Part shown: one piece after another, positions 1 to 8,623 of the stretch
Layout of the letters: each line of letters opens with the position of its first letter
Position numbering within the stretch: the stretch's first letter is position 1
DNA from: Planctomycetota bacterium
GTDB lineage: Bacteria; Planctomycetota; SZUA-567
NCBI GenBank assembly: GCA_031254915.1
Contig: JAIRTL010000034.1
Span: 39,685 to 103,684, forward strand
DNA length: 64,000 nt
Reading direction: 5' to 3'
Translations under genes and position numbers: made by a program
The notes under the pieces: model-generated
Told to the model about the DNA's origin: nothing
What the model saw: the letters and a program-made list of their open reading frames with translations, nothing else
Database searches by the model: none

Positions 1-783
1 GATCTCGAGCAGTCCCGGTTCGCCGTTGCCGTCCTCCCGCGCCTGGAGGAACCATGCCCCCCGCATCGCGAGTTCCCGGTTGACAGTCTCCGCCATGCGG
101 ACCAGCGCCGGCGACTCCACCGGCTCGGTGCGCACGCTGATGCCGTTGGCGACCCGCGAGCGAAGGCGGGGCGAACAGAATCGGAGCGCGCCGCGGCGGT
201 CAGTGAAGCAGTCGACCGTGTACTCGCGCCCGGAAAAATATTCCAGCGCCAGATGACCGGGATATTCGCGCAGCCGCTCCCGCGCAGCCCTGGCGTCGCG
301 GGCGAGAAACGTTCCCTTTCCGCCCTGCCCCGCGTCCGGTTTGAGAAACACCGGATACGACGCTTCCCCGAGCGTTTCCATGGCGTAAATCGCGGGAGTC
401 CGGAGAAGTCCCGAGAAGCGGGCGTAGGTCGCCCGCTTGGAGCGGCACAGGGAAGCGGTCCGGGAGTCGGGAACCAGCGCCTCCGCCGCCAGCGCGCCGT
501 CGTCCTGAAGGCGCGCGAGAAGGGTGAGGACGTCGTCGTGGGCGGGGAAGACGTACCCGATCGCGTTTTCCCCCAGCGCCCGGTTGAACGCGTCGGGGAA
601 AGCGGGATCGTCCGCCGTGGGAAGGCCGCGGATATAGCGCGAAAAGGCGAATTCGCCATGGTCGGCGACGGATGAAGCGCCGAAAAGGACGACATGGGCG
701 CTGACCGACAGCGATCTCCCGAGTTCGAGGCCGATTTCGCTGCCGCAGGGAAAAACGAGCGCCCGCTTCGGGAAAGCGTTCAT
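1..783 (-). CDS. ATP-grasp domain protein (3' end beyond window)
   Basis: The minus-strand frame is open from an ATG at 783 to the window edge (261 codons), so the C-terminus is missing. Residues 1-110 look like a pre-ATP-grasp Rossmann domain ([12 protein letters not shown], then YVFPAHDD). A lid-type region follows ([16 protein letters not shown], about residues 144-159) and then [14 protein letters not shown], matching the nucleotide-binding and metal-binding order of CarB/PylC-like ATP-grasp ligases. Such enzymes form an acyl-phosphate from a carboxylate and ligate it to an amine; the substrates here cannot be inferred. The start overlaps the stop of the upstream DUF6485-type gene in an ATGA, so the two are translationally coupled. 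Confidence 0.75.
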   Translation of the reverse strand, partial: MNAFPKRALVFPCGSEIGLELGRSLSVSAHVVLFGASSVADHGEFAFSRYIRGLPTADDPAFPDAFNRALGENAIGYVFPAHDDVLTLLARLQDDGALAAEALVPDSRTASLCRSKRATYARFSGLLRTPAIYAMETLGEASYPVFLKPDAGQGGKGTFLARDARAARERLREYPGHLALEYFSGREYTVDCFTDRRGALRFCSPRLRSRVANGISVRTEPVESPALVRMAETVNRELAMRGAWFLQAREDGNGEPGLLEI

Positions 784-941
784 AGCCCCGCTTTGACGAG
801 GCACTGGGGAAGCTCCCCCCGGCTGCGGTGGTGGGTCACGCATTGGCAGCAGACGCCGTGGCGCGAGCACCCGGCGTAGGCGCAGGTGCACGGTTTCTTG
901 TTTTCCGTCCGGTTGGGGCAGGGTTGAAAGTCGTTCGCCAT
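780..941 (-). CDS. Cys-rich mini-protein, DUF6485-like
   Basis: This is a 53-residue protein beginning [18 protein letters not shown]. It has seven cysteines plus histidines arranged CPN...[17 protein letters not shown]...HHR, which suggests a metal-binding (zinc or Fe-S) knuckle and matches my recollection of the DUF6485 family. The start at 941 is chosen because GGAGG lies about 6 bases upstream. Longer in-frame starts upstream lack a ribosome site. The stop overlaps the next gene (ATGA). No biochemical function is known to me. Confidence 0.75.
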   Translation of the reverse strand: MANDFQPCPNRTENKKPCTCAYAGCSRHGVCCQCVTHHRSRGELPQCLVKAGL

Positions 942-1027
942 TTTTCCTCCTTGCGTCGCCGGGAAGCGGCCACTAAAAAGTATAGCGTATAGCATCGCGC
1001 GTCACGTGTAAACATTGGAGGGCAAAC

Positions 1028-1720
1028 ATGAACCTGAAAGAGCTGCGCGACGAGGTGTACGAGGCGAACGTGCGGCTGGTCGAGGACAAGCTCGTCGTGT
1101 TGACCTGGGGCAACGCCAGCGGCATCGACCGCGACAAGGGCATTTTTCTCATCAAACCGTCGGGCGTCCCTTACGCCAAGCTCAGACCCGAACACCTGGT
1201 CGCGGTCGACCTCGAGGCCAAGGTTGTCGAGGGGACGATGAACCCGAGTTCCGACACCCCGACCCATGTCGAACTCTACAAGGCATGGCCGGAGATTGGC
1301 GGCGTCGTCCATACCCATTCGACCTACGCCACGTCCTTCGCGCAGGCCTGCCTGCCCATCCCCTGCCAAGGCACCACCCACGCCGATTTCTGTCCCGGCG
1401 ACGTCCCCTGCGTGCGCGCGCTCACGAAGGATGAGGTGGAGGAAGGCTACGAGAAAAACACCGGCCTCGCCATCATCGAAGACTTCGCCAAGCGGCCGCC
1501 AATGGAATGCCCCGGCGCGATCCTGTCGCATCACGGGCCGTTCACTTGGGGCAAGAACGCCCTGAAGGCGGCGGAAAACGCGGTCATCCTCGAGAACGTC
1601 GCCCTGATGGCGCTTCTCACAAGACAGATCAACCCGGCGATCGGCCCGATCCCGGCGCATATCCTCAACAAGCATTATATGCGCAAGCACGGCCCCGACG
1701 CCTACTACGGGCAGAAGTGA
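1028..1720 (+). CDS. araD: L-ribulose-5-phosphate 4-epimerase
   Basis: This 230-residue class II aldolase-fold protein interconverts L-ribulose 5-phosphate and D-xylulose 5-phosphate in the cytoplasm (established for the family). It shows the family signatures LTWGNASGIDR near residue 25, KPSGVPYAKL, the zinc-binding HTHSTYATSFAQA near residue 95, and a C-terminal ILSHHGPFTWG. The length is that of AraD/UlaF/SgbE proteins, so the exact pentose (L-arabinose or L-ascorbate/xylulose route) is not settled. No other arabinose genes are beside it. The start has TTGGAGGG about 8 bases upstream (1014-1021). Confidence 0.9.
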   Translation: MNLKELRDEVYEANVRLVEDKLVVLTWGNASGIDRDKGIFLIKPSGVPYAKLRPEHLVAVDLEAKVVEGTMNPSSDTPTHVELYKAWPEIGGVVHTHSTYATSFAQACLPIPCQGTTHADFCPGDVPCVRALTKDEVEEGYEKNTGLAIIEDFAKRPPMECPGAILSHHGPFTWGKNALKAAENAVILENVALMALLTRQINPAIGPIPAHILNKHYMRKHGPDAYYGQK

Positions 1721-1737
1721 GAAAGGCGGCGAATCGC

Positions 1738-2229
1738 ATGGCGGGCGTGCGCATCGACTGCTTCGCCGGCTCGGACGACCCGCGTTTCGCCGAGGCGCGG
1801 ACGGTGCGCACCAGGGTGTTTGTCGAAGAACAGAACGTCCCGCTCGAAGAGGAGTGGGACGAGCTTGACGCGGTTGCGACGCATCTTGTCGCCGTGGCGG
1901 ACGGGAACGCGGCGGGGACGCTCCGCTGTTATCGCGAGGGCGACTGGTGGCGGGTCGGACGGGTCGCGGTGCTGCCGGAATACAGGGGCATGGGACTCGC
2001 GGCGCGCATGATGGAGGCGTGCCTGGGGCTGGCGCGCGAATGCGGCATGAAGATGTCGTGCCTCAACGCGCAATCCGACAAAATGGGGCTGTACGAAAAA
2101 TTCGGCTATGCGCGAACGGGCGGCGAGTTCATGGAAGCGTCGATTCCGCATTACCGTATGGAGTTGTTTTTTTCCGGCCGCCGGCCGCGCGGTGACGCGG
2201 ACGGTCCGGAGTTGATAGAGCATTTTTAG
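1738..2229 (+). CDS. GNAT-family N-acetyltransferase
   Basis: The protein has 163 residues. The acetyl-CoA pyrophosphate loop is visible as VAVLPEYRGMGLAARMMEA (about residues 78-96), preceded by a ThiJ/ElaA-like N-terminus, VRTRVFVEEQNVP. The substrate is unknown. The gene begins 17 bases after araD, so co-transcription is likely. The last codons (EHF and stop) lie inside a 39-bp motif repeated at 9035-9073, so the natural C-terminus may have been altered. Confidence 0.82.
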   Translation: MAGVRIDCFAGSDDPRFAEARTVRTRVFVEEQNVPLEEEWDELDAVATHLVAVADGNAAGTLRCYREGDWWRVGRVAVLPEYRGMGLAARMMEACLGLARECGMKMSCLNAQSDKMGLYEKFGYARTGGEFMEASIPHYRMELFFSGRRPRGDADGPELIEHF

Positions 2230-2256
2230 ACTCTTCGTGAATATCTCAAAATGCCA
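2218..2256 (+). repeat. 39-bp dispersed motif C, copy 1
   Basis: The segment starts GAGCATTTTTAGACTC and ends AAATGCCA. It matches 9035-9073 at 35 of 39 positions by eye. It supplies the final codons and TAG of the upstream acetyltransferase gene and ends just before the ribosome site of the aldo/keto reductase. Confidence 0.7.
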
Positions 2257-2274
2257 AACCCGGGAGGACACAGC

Positions 2275-3291
2275 ATGAAGTTGCGCAAACTCGGCAGTTC
2301 CGGCATCGACGCGTCCGTGATCGCGTTCGGCGCCTGGGCAATCGGCGGATGGATGTGGGGGGGAGCGGACGAAAAGGAGGCGATCGACGCCATCCACGCC
2401 GCGCTCGACAACGGCATCAACCTGATCGACACGGCGCCCATCTACGGCTTTGGCCGTTCGGAGGAGATCGTCGGCAAGGCGCTCAAGGGCGGCTGGCGCA
2501 AAAAAGCGGTCGTCGCCAGCAAGTGCGGCCTTGTCTGGGAAGGAACCGAGGGCATCCATAATTTCGATTCCTCGGAAGCGATCATCGACGGCAATCCGCG
2601 GTCCAAGTACCACGTATACCGCTTCCTCGGTCCGAAATCGATCCGCCGCGAAGTGGAAAACAGCCTGAAGCGCCTGGGCGTGGACGTCATCGACGTCATG
2701 CAAACGCACTGGCAGGAGTCCACCACCCCCATCTCCGAGACGGCGGGGGAACTGCTGAAGCTGAGGCAGGAAGGTAAAATCAGGGCGATCGGCTGCTCGA
2801 ACGCCACGCCGGAGCAGATGGACGAGTACCGCAAGGTCGCGCCTCTCGACGTCGACCAGGAAAAGTACAGCATGCTCGACCTGACGCCCGAAAAGACGAA
2901 CCTGCCCTATTGCGAGAAGAACAACGTCGCCTTCTTCGCATATTCGCCCTTGGCGCAGGGCCTGCTCGCCGGAGCCATCGGTCCGGACCGCGTCTTCTCC
3001 GACACCGACCAGCGCGCCCACGACGAACGCTACAGCATCGCGAACCGCAAGCTGATCATGGGTTTCCTCGAAGAGATCAAACCGGTCGCCGACAAGCACG
3101 GCCTCACCTACGGACAACTCGTCGCCGGCTGGACCGTCTCCCAGCCGGGGTGCTCGCACGCGCTCCTCGGGGCGAGAAGCGTCAAGCAGGTGATCGAGAA
3201 CGCGAAGGCGGGATCGGCGAACCTGGACGCGGAGGACCTTGCCGCGATCAGGAAAGCGATGGACGCGCGCCTGGCCAACTTCAAGGATTAG
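2275..3291 (+). CDS. aldo/keto reductase
   Basis: This is a 338-residue NAD(P)H-dependent oxidoreductase with a TIM-barrel fold. The catalytic tetrad is visible: Asp and Tyr in LIDTAPIYGFGRSEE, Lys in VVASKCG and His in MQTHWQES. A cofactor loop, SQPGCSHALLGARSVKQ, lies near the C-terminus. It resembles the YccK/YajO-type reductases; the physiological carbonyl substrate is not deducible. The start at 2275 follows GGGAGGA at 2262-2268, which is better than an in-frame ATG at 2251 that has no ribosome site. A strong terminator follows. Confidence 0.88.
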   Translation: MKLRKLGSSGIDASVIAFGAWAIGGWMWGGADEKEAIDAIHAALDNGINLIDTAPIYGFGRSEEIVGKALKGGWRKKAVVASKCGLVWEGTEGIHNFDSSEAIIDGNPRSKYHVYRFLGPKSIRREVENSLKRLGVDVIDVMQTHWQESTTPISETAGELLKLRQEGKIRAIGCSNATPEQMDEYRKVAPLDVDQEKYSMLDLTPEKTNLPYCEKNNVAFFAYSPLAQGLLAGAIGPDRVFSDTDQRAHDERYSIANRKLIMGFLEEIKPVADKHGLTYGQLVAGWTVSQPGCSHALLGARSVKQVIENAKAGSANLDAEDLAAIRKAMDARLANFKD

Positions 3292-3315
3292 GGCGCGACA
3301 AACATCCGTTTTCCG

Positions 3316-3343
3316 GGCCGGGATGGAAACGTCCCGGCCTTTT
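3316..3343 (+). terminator. Rho-independent terminator after aldo/keto reductase
   Basis: A perfect 8-bp stem, GGCCGGGA with TCCCGGCC, and an 8-base loop are followed by TTTT. It lies 25 bases after the reductase stop and just before a new promoter. Confidence 0.8.
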
Positions 3344-3374
3344 GGTTGCCGGATCGCGTTCGCGCCGAATATCC

Positions 3375-3402
3375 TTGACATCGTTTCCCGGTCTACTACA
3401 AT
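3375..3402 (+). promoter_or_regulatory. sigma-70-type promoter for the 3490 gene
   Basis: TTGACA (3375-3380) and TACAAT (3397-3402) are separated by 16 bases. The -35 box is consensus and the -10 box differs at one position. The implied leader before the 3490 start is about 80 bases. Confidence 0.72.
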
Positions 3403-3489
3403 CGCCTGTTTTGCACACCCGGTCTCCGGCCAGGGTGCGTCGGTTATGTCTTGGACCGGGACGGAAACGCCGCCGGGAGTGTCCCGCGC

Positions 3490-4380
3490 ATGGCCAAAGA
3501 AGGCAAAAAACTCGAGCTGTACGAAATTCTCGCGGCCAAACGGGCCAAGGGAAAGCTCTCCATGCCGGTGGACAAGACGGGGCCGATGTACGAGGCGGAT
3601 CGCGGCCTAGCCTCGCCGCCTCCCCCGCGGGACAGGAGACACTCGACCGCGGAGGAGCGGCTGGTCATCGTCGACGACGCGGTGAAGCCGGCGCCCGCGT
3701 CGGACCGGTCGCCGCCAAGAACGGAACGCCTGATCCAGCCAAGGGTTGAACTGGCGCCGGAAATGCCCAGGACCGCGCCTGTCGCCGCCTACGTTCCGCA
3801 GGAATACGTCGAACCGATTCCCGAACCGCGTCGGCGTTCGGCGCGGGAGGTCCATTTCGGGCTGGACACGATCTTCGTCCTGTTCGTCGTCGTTCTGGCG
3901 CTGGTGGGCAGCACGTATTTCCTCGGCTACAAACGGGGGCAGGAGGAAAGGCCGGCGGGATTGGTCGGCTTGTCGGATATCGAGAACGCGAATCCGAATA
4001 TGTACGGGTTACGCAATTTCAGCCCGGCGGCGCGTTCCACGATCAGGCCGCCGGAACAGGATTTCACGCTGGTGCTGCGAACCGAGCCGGCGACGGACGA
4101 CCCGCCTGAACGCCTCGAGATGGAACTCGCGGAGGCGATGGCGCGGGGATCGCGGGAAGTCGGAACCGAAGTCCCCGGATTCCTGTTCCGCAACACCAGA
4201 GGGGAGGACGTGCGTTACGTTCTCGCCGTCGGCCTCGCCAAAACGGCGAACGACCCGGAGTTGGAACGATTGCTTCGGATATACAATACCATGGAAGGCA
4301 TATCCCTTTCCCGCGAACCGCGCCCGTACATCGGTTGCCAGATCGCGCAGGTCAGGGACCTTGGGACGCCGGTCGACTAG
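3490..4380 (+). CDS. single-pass membrane protein of unknown function
   Basis: The protein has 296 residues and I do not recognise a named family. The N-terminus MAKEGKKLELYEILAAKRAK is basic and cytoplasmic-looking. A Pro- and charge-rich linker spans residues 40-120, and one membrane helix lies at about 126-147 (IFVLFVVVLALVGSTYFLGY). The C-terminal domain of about 150 residues presumably faces the periplasm (type II, N-in topology) and faintly resembles a degenerate SPOR-like fold, which would fit peptidoglycan binding; this is speculative. GGGAG lies about 10 bases before the chosen ATG. The N-terminal motif reminds me of proteins in planctomycete genomes. It has its own promoter and precedes a DUF89 gene. 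Confidence 0.7.
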   Translation: MAKEGKKLELYEILAAKRAKGKLSMPVDKTGPMYEADRGLASPPPPRDRRHSTAEERLVIVDDAVKPAPASDRSPPRTERLIQPRVELAPEMPRTAPVAAYVPQEYVEPIPEPRRRSAREVHFGLDTIFVLFVVVLALVGSTYFLGYKRGQEERPAGLVGLSDIENANPNMYGLRNFSPAARSTIRPPEQDFTLVLRTEPATDDPPERLEMELAEAMARGSREVGTEVPGFLFRNTRGEDVRYVLAVGLAKTANDPELERLLRIYNTMEGISLSREPRPYIGCQIAQVRDLGTPVD

Positions 4381-4418
4381 ATGACCCGCCTCGCCCTCCG
4401 ACGAAAGGCCGTGAACGA

Positions 4419-5294
4419 ATGAAGCCAATTCCGGACTGCGTGCCCGACGCGTTGAAAATGATCATCGCAACCGCCCGCGCCGTCTCCGACGACGATTTCA
4501 TTCACCGCAAGGTACTTATCAAGGTAATGGGCGAGATCGCCGACGACGGCGATATGGGCGCCAATCCGGCGGACTTCTATCTCCTGTGCTGGGAGACCGC
4601 CTGCCGGGCGTTGGGCGTCCGCGACCCGTACGAGAAGGAAAAGGCGCGCGGCAACAAGACGGCGATCGGCATTCTCAAAAGTCTGGCTCAGCGAAACCAG
4701 CCGGTTAAAGCGGATCTGCAGACGGCGGTGAACGTCTCGTTCGCGGGGGCGATGATCGGCTTCAGTGGACTCGGCCGATCGGATATCGAGGAAAAGATCG
4801 AGTATTATTGCCAGGCGAAGCCGGGCGTGAACGAAAGCAAGGCGCTTCTGTCGGCGATCGACAAGGCGGACAGGATCATGCTCGTCGCCGACCGCGCCGG
4901 CGAAATCGCCATGGACAAGCCCCTGGCGGAACGGCTCAAGGAGATGGGGAAAACCGTCTACCTGGCGGTGTCGGCGAAGCCGGTCTTCACCATGGCGACG
5001 GAAAAGGACGCGGAGACGGCCGGATTTTCCCCGCCCATCCGGGTGATCAGCCCGGGGACGGCGATGTACGGCCTTGTCCAGGAGCGCGCCTCCAACAGCT
5101 TCAGGGAGATATTCGACGCCTGCGACCTGGTGATCGCGAAGGGGGACGTCCATTTCTGCTCCATGTCGCCGCACGACAACGCCTTTTTCATCCTCAGGGC
5201 GCAGTCGAGGCGGGTGGCGGAGATGATCGGAGTGGCGCGCGGCGCCGGCGCGATAATCAAGAAGGAACCGGCGGCCGAAGTGCGGTGGAGTTGA
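4419..5294 (+). CDS. DUF89/ARMT1-like damage-control phosphatase family protein
   Basis: This 291-residue protein belongs by appearance to the DUF89 metal-dependent phosphatase family, which removes phosphate from damaged or overflow sugar-phosphate metabolites. Visible landmarks are the N-terminal MKPIPDCVPDALKM, the central LVADRAGEIAMDKPL, corresponding to the usual DNAGE metal site, and LVIAKGDVHFCSM, corresponding to the KGxxNxE region. Two substitutions stand out: Arg where Asn is common in DNAGE, and His in the later motif. The function is therefore tentative. It follows the 3490 gene by 38 bases, so an operon is likely. Confidence 0.72.
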   Translation: MKPIPDCVPDALKMIIATARAVSDDDFIHRKVLIKVMGEIADDGDMGANPADFYLLCWETACRALGVRDPYEKEKARGNKTAIGILKSLAQRNQPVKADLQTAVNVSFAGAMIGFSGLGRSDIEEKIEYYCQAKPGVNESKALLSAIDKADRIMLVADRAGEIAMDKPLAERLKEMGKTVYLAVSAKPVFTMATEKDAETAGFSPPIRVISPGTAMYGLVQERASNSFREIFDACDLVIAKGDVHFCSMSPHDNAFFILRAQSRRVAEMIGVARGAGAIIKKEPAAEVRWS

Positions 5295-5418
5295 AATCGT
5301 TCGCCGTCGGTTCCGGCCGTCGGACCGTCGGGGCGCCCGCGACGCGCGGCCACCGGACCGGTGCGGCGGATCGCGGGCGGCGGGCGAAGGGCAGTTGTTT
5401 TCACACAGGAGATCGGTT

Positions 5419-5631
5419 GTGAGCATTCATTCGTCGTTTCGCAGCGGAGGCGGCTCCTCCAGGCACCGTAACGTCCTCACCCGGCTCGAGCGCCTCGAGA
5501 AGCTCGAGAACGCCGGCCGCTGGGACGCCAGGGACCAGGGCCTGTTCGGCCTGCCGAAGGTTCGGTCCATCAAGGTCGCGATGAAGAAGAAGAAGAAGAA
5601 AGAGGTCGAGGAAGAGGACGCCAAGAAGTAG
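5419..5631 (+). CDS. PVC-type conserved small basic protein
   Basis: The protein has 70 residues and starts with GTG at 5419, chosen because AGGAG (5407-5411) lies 7 bases upstream. The sequence SIHSSFRSGG, then RHRNVLTRLERLEKL, then GLPKVRSIKV and a Lys-rich tail is the pattern I recall for the TIGR04137 small basic protein found in Chlamydiae, Verrucomicrobia and Planctomycetes and suspected to be ribosome-associated. That role is unproven. The tail has six consecutive lysines followed by an acidic stretch. A terminator follows within 50 bases, so it ends a transcription unit. It is the best taxonomic marker in the window. Confidence 0.8.
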   Translation: MSIHSSFRSGGGSSRHRNVLTRLERLEKLENAGRWDARDQGLFGLPKVRSIKVAMKKKKKKEVEEEDAKK

Positions 5632-5675
5632 GCCATGCCGACGGCGTGTCGACCGGTCGTTTGATTGCGTGAACA

Positions 5676-5699
5676 GGCACGGACGCATCCGTGCCTTTT
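5676..5699 (+). terminator. Rho-independent terminator
   Basis: The stem GGCACGGA with TCCGTGCC is perfect over 8 bp, has a four-base CGCA loop and is followed by TTTT. It separates the small basic protein gene from the aminotransferase gene. Confidence 0.85.
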
Positions 5700-5735
5700 C
5701 ATCGTATGTCCCGAAGAGAGAGGCGAACCACCACC

Positions 5736-6842
5736 ATGGCAGAACTCGCGAAGCGCATGTCCGCGATCGAGGCATCCGGCATCCGCCGCATCTTCGACCT
5801 GGCCGCGAACCTCGAGAACCCGGTCAACCTGTCGATCGGCCAGCCGGACTTCGACGTCCCCGAACCGCTCAAGGAAAAGGCGGTGGAGGCGATGCGCCTG
5901 GGCAAAAACGCCTACACCCAGACCCAGGGCGGCCCCGAACTCCGCGCGGCGCTGAAAAACGGCCCGCTCAAGGGCTACGCGGACGACCAGATCCTGGTGA
6001 CGGGCGCGGTTTCCGGCGGCCTGATTCTCGCCTATATGGCGCTGCTGAATCCGGGCGACGAAATCCTTCTCCCCGATCCGTATTTCGTCATGTACAAGCA
6101 ACTGGCGCTGATGTTCGACGCCAAGCCGGTGTTCTACGACACCTATCCCGACTGGAAGCCCGATCCGGCGAAAGTGGAGGCGCTCATCACGCCCCGCACC
6201 AGAGCGATCCTGCTCGACTCGCCGTCGAATCCCACGGGAGCCGTGTACAGCCGCGAGGAACTGGCGGCGATAGCCGAGATGATCGAGCGCCGGAATCTCG
6301 TCGCCGTCTCGGATGAAATCTACGAGGCGTTCTGCTTCGACGCCCCCTTTGCGAGTCTGCGGGAAATTGCGCCGGAACGCACCGTCTCCCTTGGCGGTTT
6401 TTCGAAAAGCCACGCCATGACGGGGTGGCGGGTCGGCTGGGCCGCGGGTCCGGCGAACATCATCCAGGCGATGACCAAACTCCAGCAGTTCTCCTTCGTC
6501 TGCGCGCCGACGCCGTTCCAGTACGCGGCCGCGGCGGCGCTCGAATACGGCATGGAGGACCATATCGCCAGCTACAGGAAGAAGCGCGACCTCCTCTATA
6601 ACGGCCTTATCGACGCCGGTTACGAGGTCGTCAAGCCGGCGGGGGCGTTCTACGCCTTCCCGAAGACGCCATGGGGCGCCGGCGGCGAGTTCGTCGGGGA
6701 ATGCGTCAAGAACAATCTGCTCTGCATCCCCGGCAACTGCTTCTCCGAGAGGGATACGCACTTCCGCCTCGTCTTCGCCGCCAAGGACGAGACGATCGAG
6801 CAGGGAATCGAAATTTTGAGACGCCTGAAAAAAGGGAAGTGA
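5736..6842 (+). CDS. PLP-dependent class I/II aminotransferase
   Basis: This 368-residue cytoplasmic fold-type I enzyme transfers amino groups between amino acids and 2-oxoacids. Visible residues are the PLP lysine in LGGFSKSHAMTGWRVGW (about residue 224), the cofactor-phosphate loop SPSNPTGAVYS, SDEIYEAF, and a C-terminal Arg in HFRLVF that would bind the substrate carboxylate. It resembles aspartate or aromatic aminotransferases, but I cannot assign specificity. The start at MAELAKRMS is the best match to family N-termini, though the ribosome site is weak. glyQS follows at 44 bases. Confidence 0.88.
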   Translation: MAELAKRMSAIEASGIRRIFDLAANLENPVNLSIGQPDFDVPEPLKEKAVEAMRLGKNAYTQTQGGPELRAALKNGPLKGYADDQILVTGAVSGGLILAYMALLNPGDEILLPDPYFVMYKQLALMFDAKPVFYDTYPDWKPDPAKVEALITPRTRAILLDSPSNPTGAVYSREELAAIAEMIERRNLVAVSDEIYEAFCFDAPFASLREIAPERTVSLGGFSKSHAMTGWRVGWAAGPANIIQAMTKLQQFSFVCAPTPFQYAAAAALEYGMEDHIASYRKKRDLLYNGLIDAGYEVVKPAGAFYAFPKTPWGAGGEFVGECVKNNLLCIPGNCFSERDTHFRLVFAAKDETIEQGIEILRRLKKGK

Positions 6843-6886
6843 CGGAATCCCTATCCGTCCGCATCAATCACGCAGAGGAATGGACA

Positions 6887-8386
6887 ATGGCTGAAAGCAC
6901 CATGCAGAAAATCGTGAGTCTGGCCAAGCGCCGGGGCTTTATTTTCCAATCGTCGGAAATTTATGGCGGCCTCAAGGCATGCTACGACTACGGTCCGTTG
7001 GGCGTCGAATTGAAGCGGAACATCAAGGACGCCTGGTGGCGCGACACCGTGCACCGGCGCGAGGACGTGGTCGGCCTCGACTGTTCCATCATCATGCACC
7101 CCGACGTCTGGAAGGCGTCGGGCCACCTCGCCGGCTTCTCCGATCCGCTCGTCGACTGCCGCAACTGCAAGGAGCGCTTCCGCGCCGACAAGGCCCCGCG
7201 CGCCGAACCCGCCTCCAAGACGTTGTACCGCGAAGGCGGCAAGAAGGACGGCAAGAAGCTCGAAGGCGTCGTCGGCCCGCAGGGGTATGTCTGCCCGGTG
7301 TGCGGCTCCGGCGACCTGTCCCCCGAGCGTCAGTTCAACCTCATGTTCCGGACCTCCCTCGGCCCGGTCGACCCGATGCAGGAAATCCTCGACGCCGTGG
7401 ACGACATCCACGCGCTCGACGCCAAGGCGCGGCGGGAAAAGCTGTGGTCCATCATCGAGCAGACCGCCGTGTACCTCCGCCCGGAAACGGCGCAAGGCAT
7501 GTTCGTCAATTTCCTCAACGTCCTCAACTCCGCCCGCATGAAGCCGCCGTTCGGCATCGCCCAGTGCGGCAAGTCGTACCGCAACGAGATCACCACCTCC
7601 AACCTCACGTTCCGCACCTGTGAATTCGAACAGATGGAACTCGAGTTCTTCGTCGAACCGGGCACGGACGAAAAATGGTACGAGTATTGGCGCAAGACCC
7701 GTCTTGACTGGTACACATCCCTGGGCATGAATCCCGGACGCCTGCGCCTGCGCGACCACGACCAGTCGGAACTCGCCCACTACGCCAAGGCCTGCGTCGA
7801 CATCGAATACTTCTTCCCGTTCGAAAATCCCCAGGGCGGGGGCGAATGGGGCGAACTGGAGGGGATAGCCAACCGCACCGACTACGACCTCAAGCGCCAC
7901 GCCGAATTCACAGGCAAGGAGCTGTCGTACTTCGAAACGGAGACGAAGAACCGCTACGTCCCCTACGTCATAGAGCCCGCCGCCGGCGCCGACCGCGCCA
8001 CCCTGGCCTTCCTCTGCGACGCCTACGACGAGGAAGCGGTCGACGCGGAAAAGAACGACGTCCGCACCGTGCTCCGCTTCCATCCCAGAATCGCGCCGGT
8101 GAAGGTCGCGGTGTTCCCGCTCGTCAAGAAGGACGGCATGCCGGAAAAGGCGAAGGAAGTGACGCGCGAACTCCTCGCCGAGGGCATCAACAGCTTTTAC
8201 GACGAATCGGGCGCCATCGGCCGCCGCTACCGGCGAATGGACGAGGTCGGCACCCCCTGGTGCGTCACGATCGACACCGACACCCTCTCCAGCGGCACGG
8301 TAACGGTCCGCGAACGCGACAGCATGGAACAGTCGCGCATCCCCATGGGGGGGATTGCCCAATATTTCAGGAATAGGTTGAAATAA
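6887..8386 (+). CDS. glyQS: glycyl-tRNA synthetase (dimeric type)
   Basis: This 499-residue class II synthetase charges tRNA-Gly. It is the single-chain alpha2 type (eukaryal/archaeal/Gram-positive), not the alpha/beta heterotetramer. The N-terminus KIVSLAKRRGFIFQSSEIYGG and YDYGPLGVELKRNIK are diagnostic, as are RPETAQGMFVNF (motif 2 region) and the C-terminal anticodon-binding domain from about residue 395. Four Cys residues form CRNCKE...CPVCGSGD, a zinc-like insertion. AGAGGA lies about 7 bases before the ATG. Confidence 0.95.
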   Translation: MAESTMQKIVSLAKRRGFIFQSSEIYGGLKACYDYGPLGVELKRNIKDAWWRDTVHRREDVVGLDCSIIMHPDVWKASGHLAGFSDPLVDCRNCKERFRADKAPRAEPASKTLYREGGKKDGKKLEGVVGPQGYVCPVCGSGDLSPERQFNLMFRTSLGPVDPMQEILDAVDDIHALDAKARREKLWSIIEQTAVYLRPETAQGMFVNFLNVLNSARMKPPFGIAQCGKSYRNEITTSNLTFRTCEFEQMELEFFVEPGTDEKWYEYWRKTRLDWYTSLGMNPGRLRLRDHDQSELAHYAKACVDIEYFFPFENPQGGGEWGELEGIANRTDYDLKRHAEFTGKELSYFETETKNRYVPYVIEPAAGADRATLAFLCDAYDEEAVDAEKNDVRTVLRFHPRIAPVKVAVFPLVKKDGMPEKAKEVTRELLAEGINSFYDESGAIGRRYRRMDEVGTPWCVTIDTDTLSSGTVTVRERDSMEQSRIPMGGIAQYFRNRLK

Positions 8387-8445
8387 TTCCTTTTTGCGTA
8401 TAGCATTGTTGTTGAAAGACGCTGTGACGACAGGAGAAGCTCCAT

Positions 8446-8592
8446 ATGGAATTCAAGCTGCGCCTCACGAAGAAGCAAAAAGCCCAAAAGACCAAAAACC
8501 GCGAGATCGCCGGCTTCAAGCGGATCAAGATCCGCGGCCGCAAGCGCTGGGTCAAGGCGGCGGTTCAGAAGTCGGATACCGAGAAGGAGTAG
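8446..8592 (+). CDS. 48-residue basic protein of unknown function
   Basis: A short gene, MEFKLRLTKKQKAQKTK... ending SDTEKE, with 19 Lys/Arg residues and no hydrophobic segment. The composition resembles small ribosomal or nucleic-acid-binding proteins. AGGAGA lies about 8 bases upstream of the ATG and the frame keeps the codon bias of its neighbours, which supports it as real. The central RIKIRGRKRWVKAA is the densest basic block. It lies between glyQS and a STAS-like gene, possibly in one operon. I recognise no family. Confidence 0.65.
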   Translation: MEFKLRLTKKQKAQKTKNREIAGFKRIKIRGRKRWVKAAVQKSDTEKE

Positions 8593-8623
8593 CCCGCCAG
8601 TCAAGGGAAAAAGGGATACGTCC

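Noticed and set aside
5581..5603. AAG triplet run
   Set aside because: It is the coding sequence of the Lys tract in the small basic protein rather than a non-coding microsatellite.
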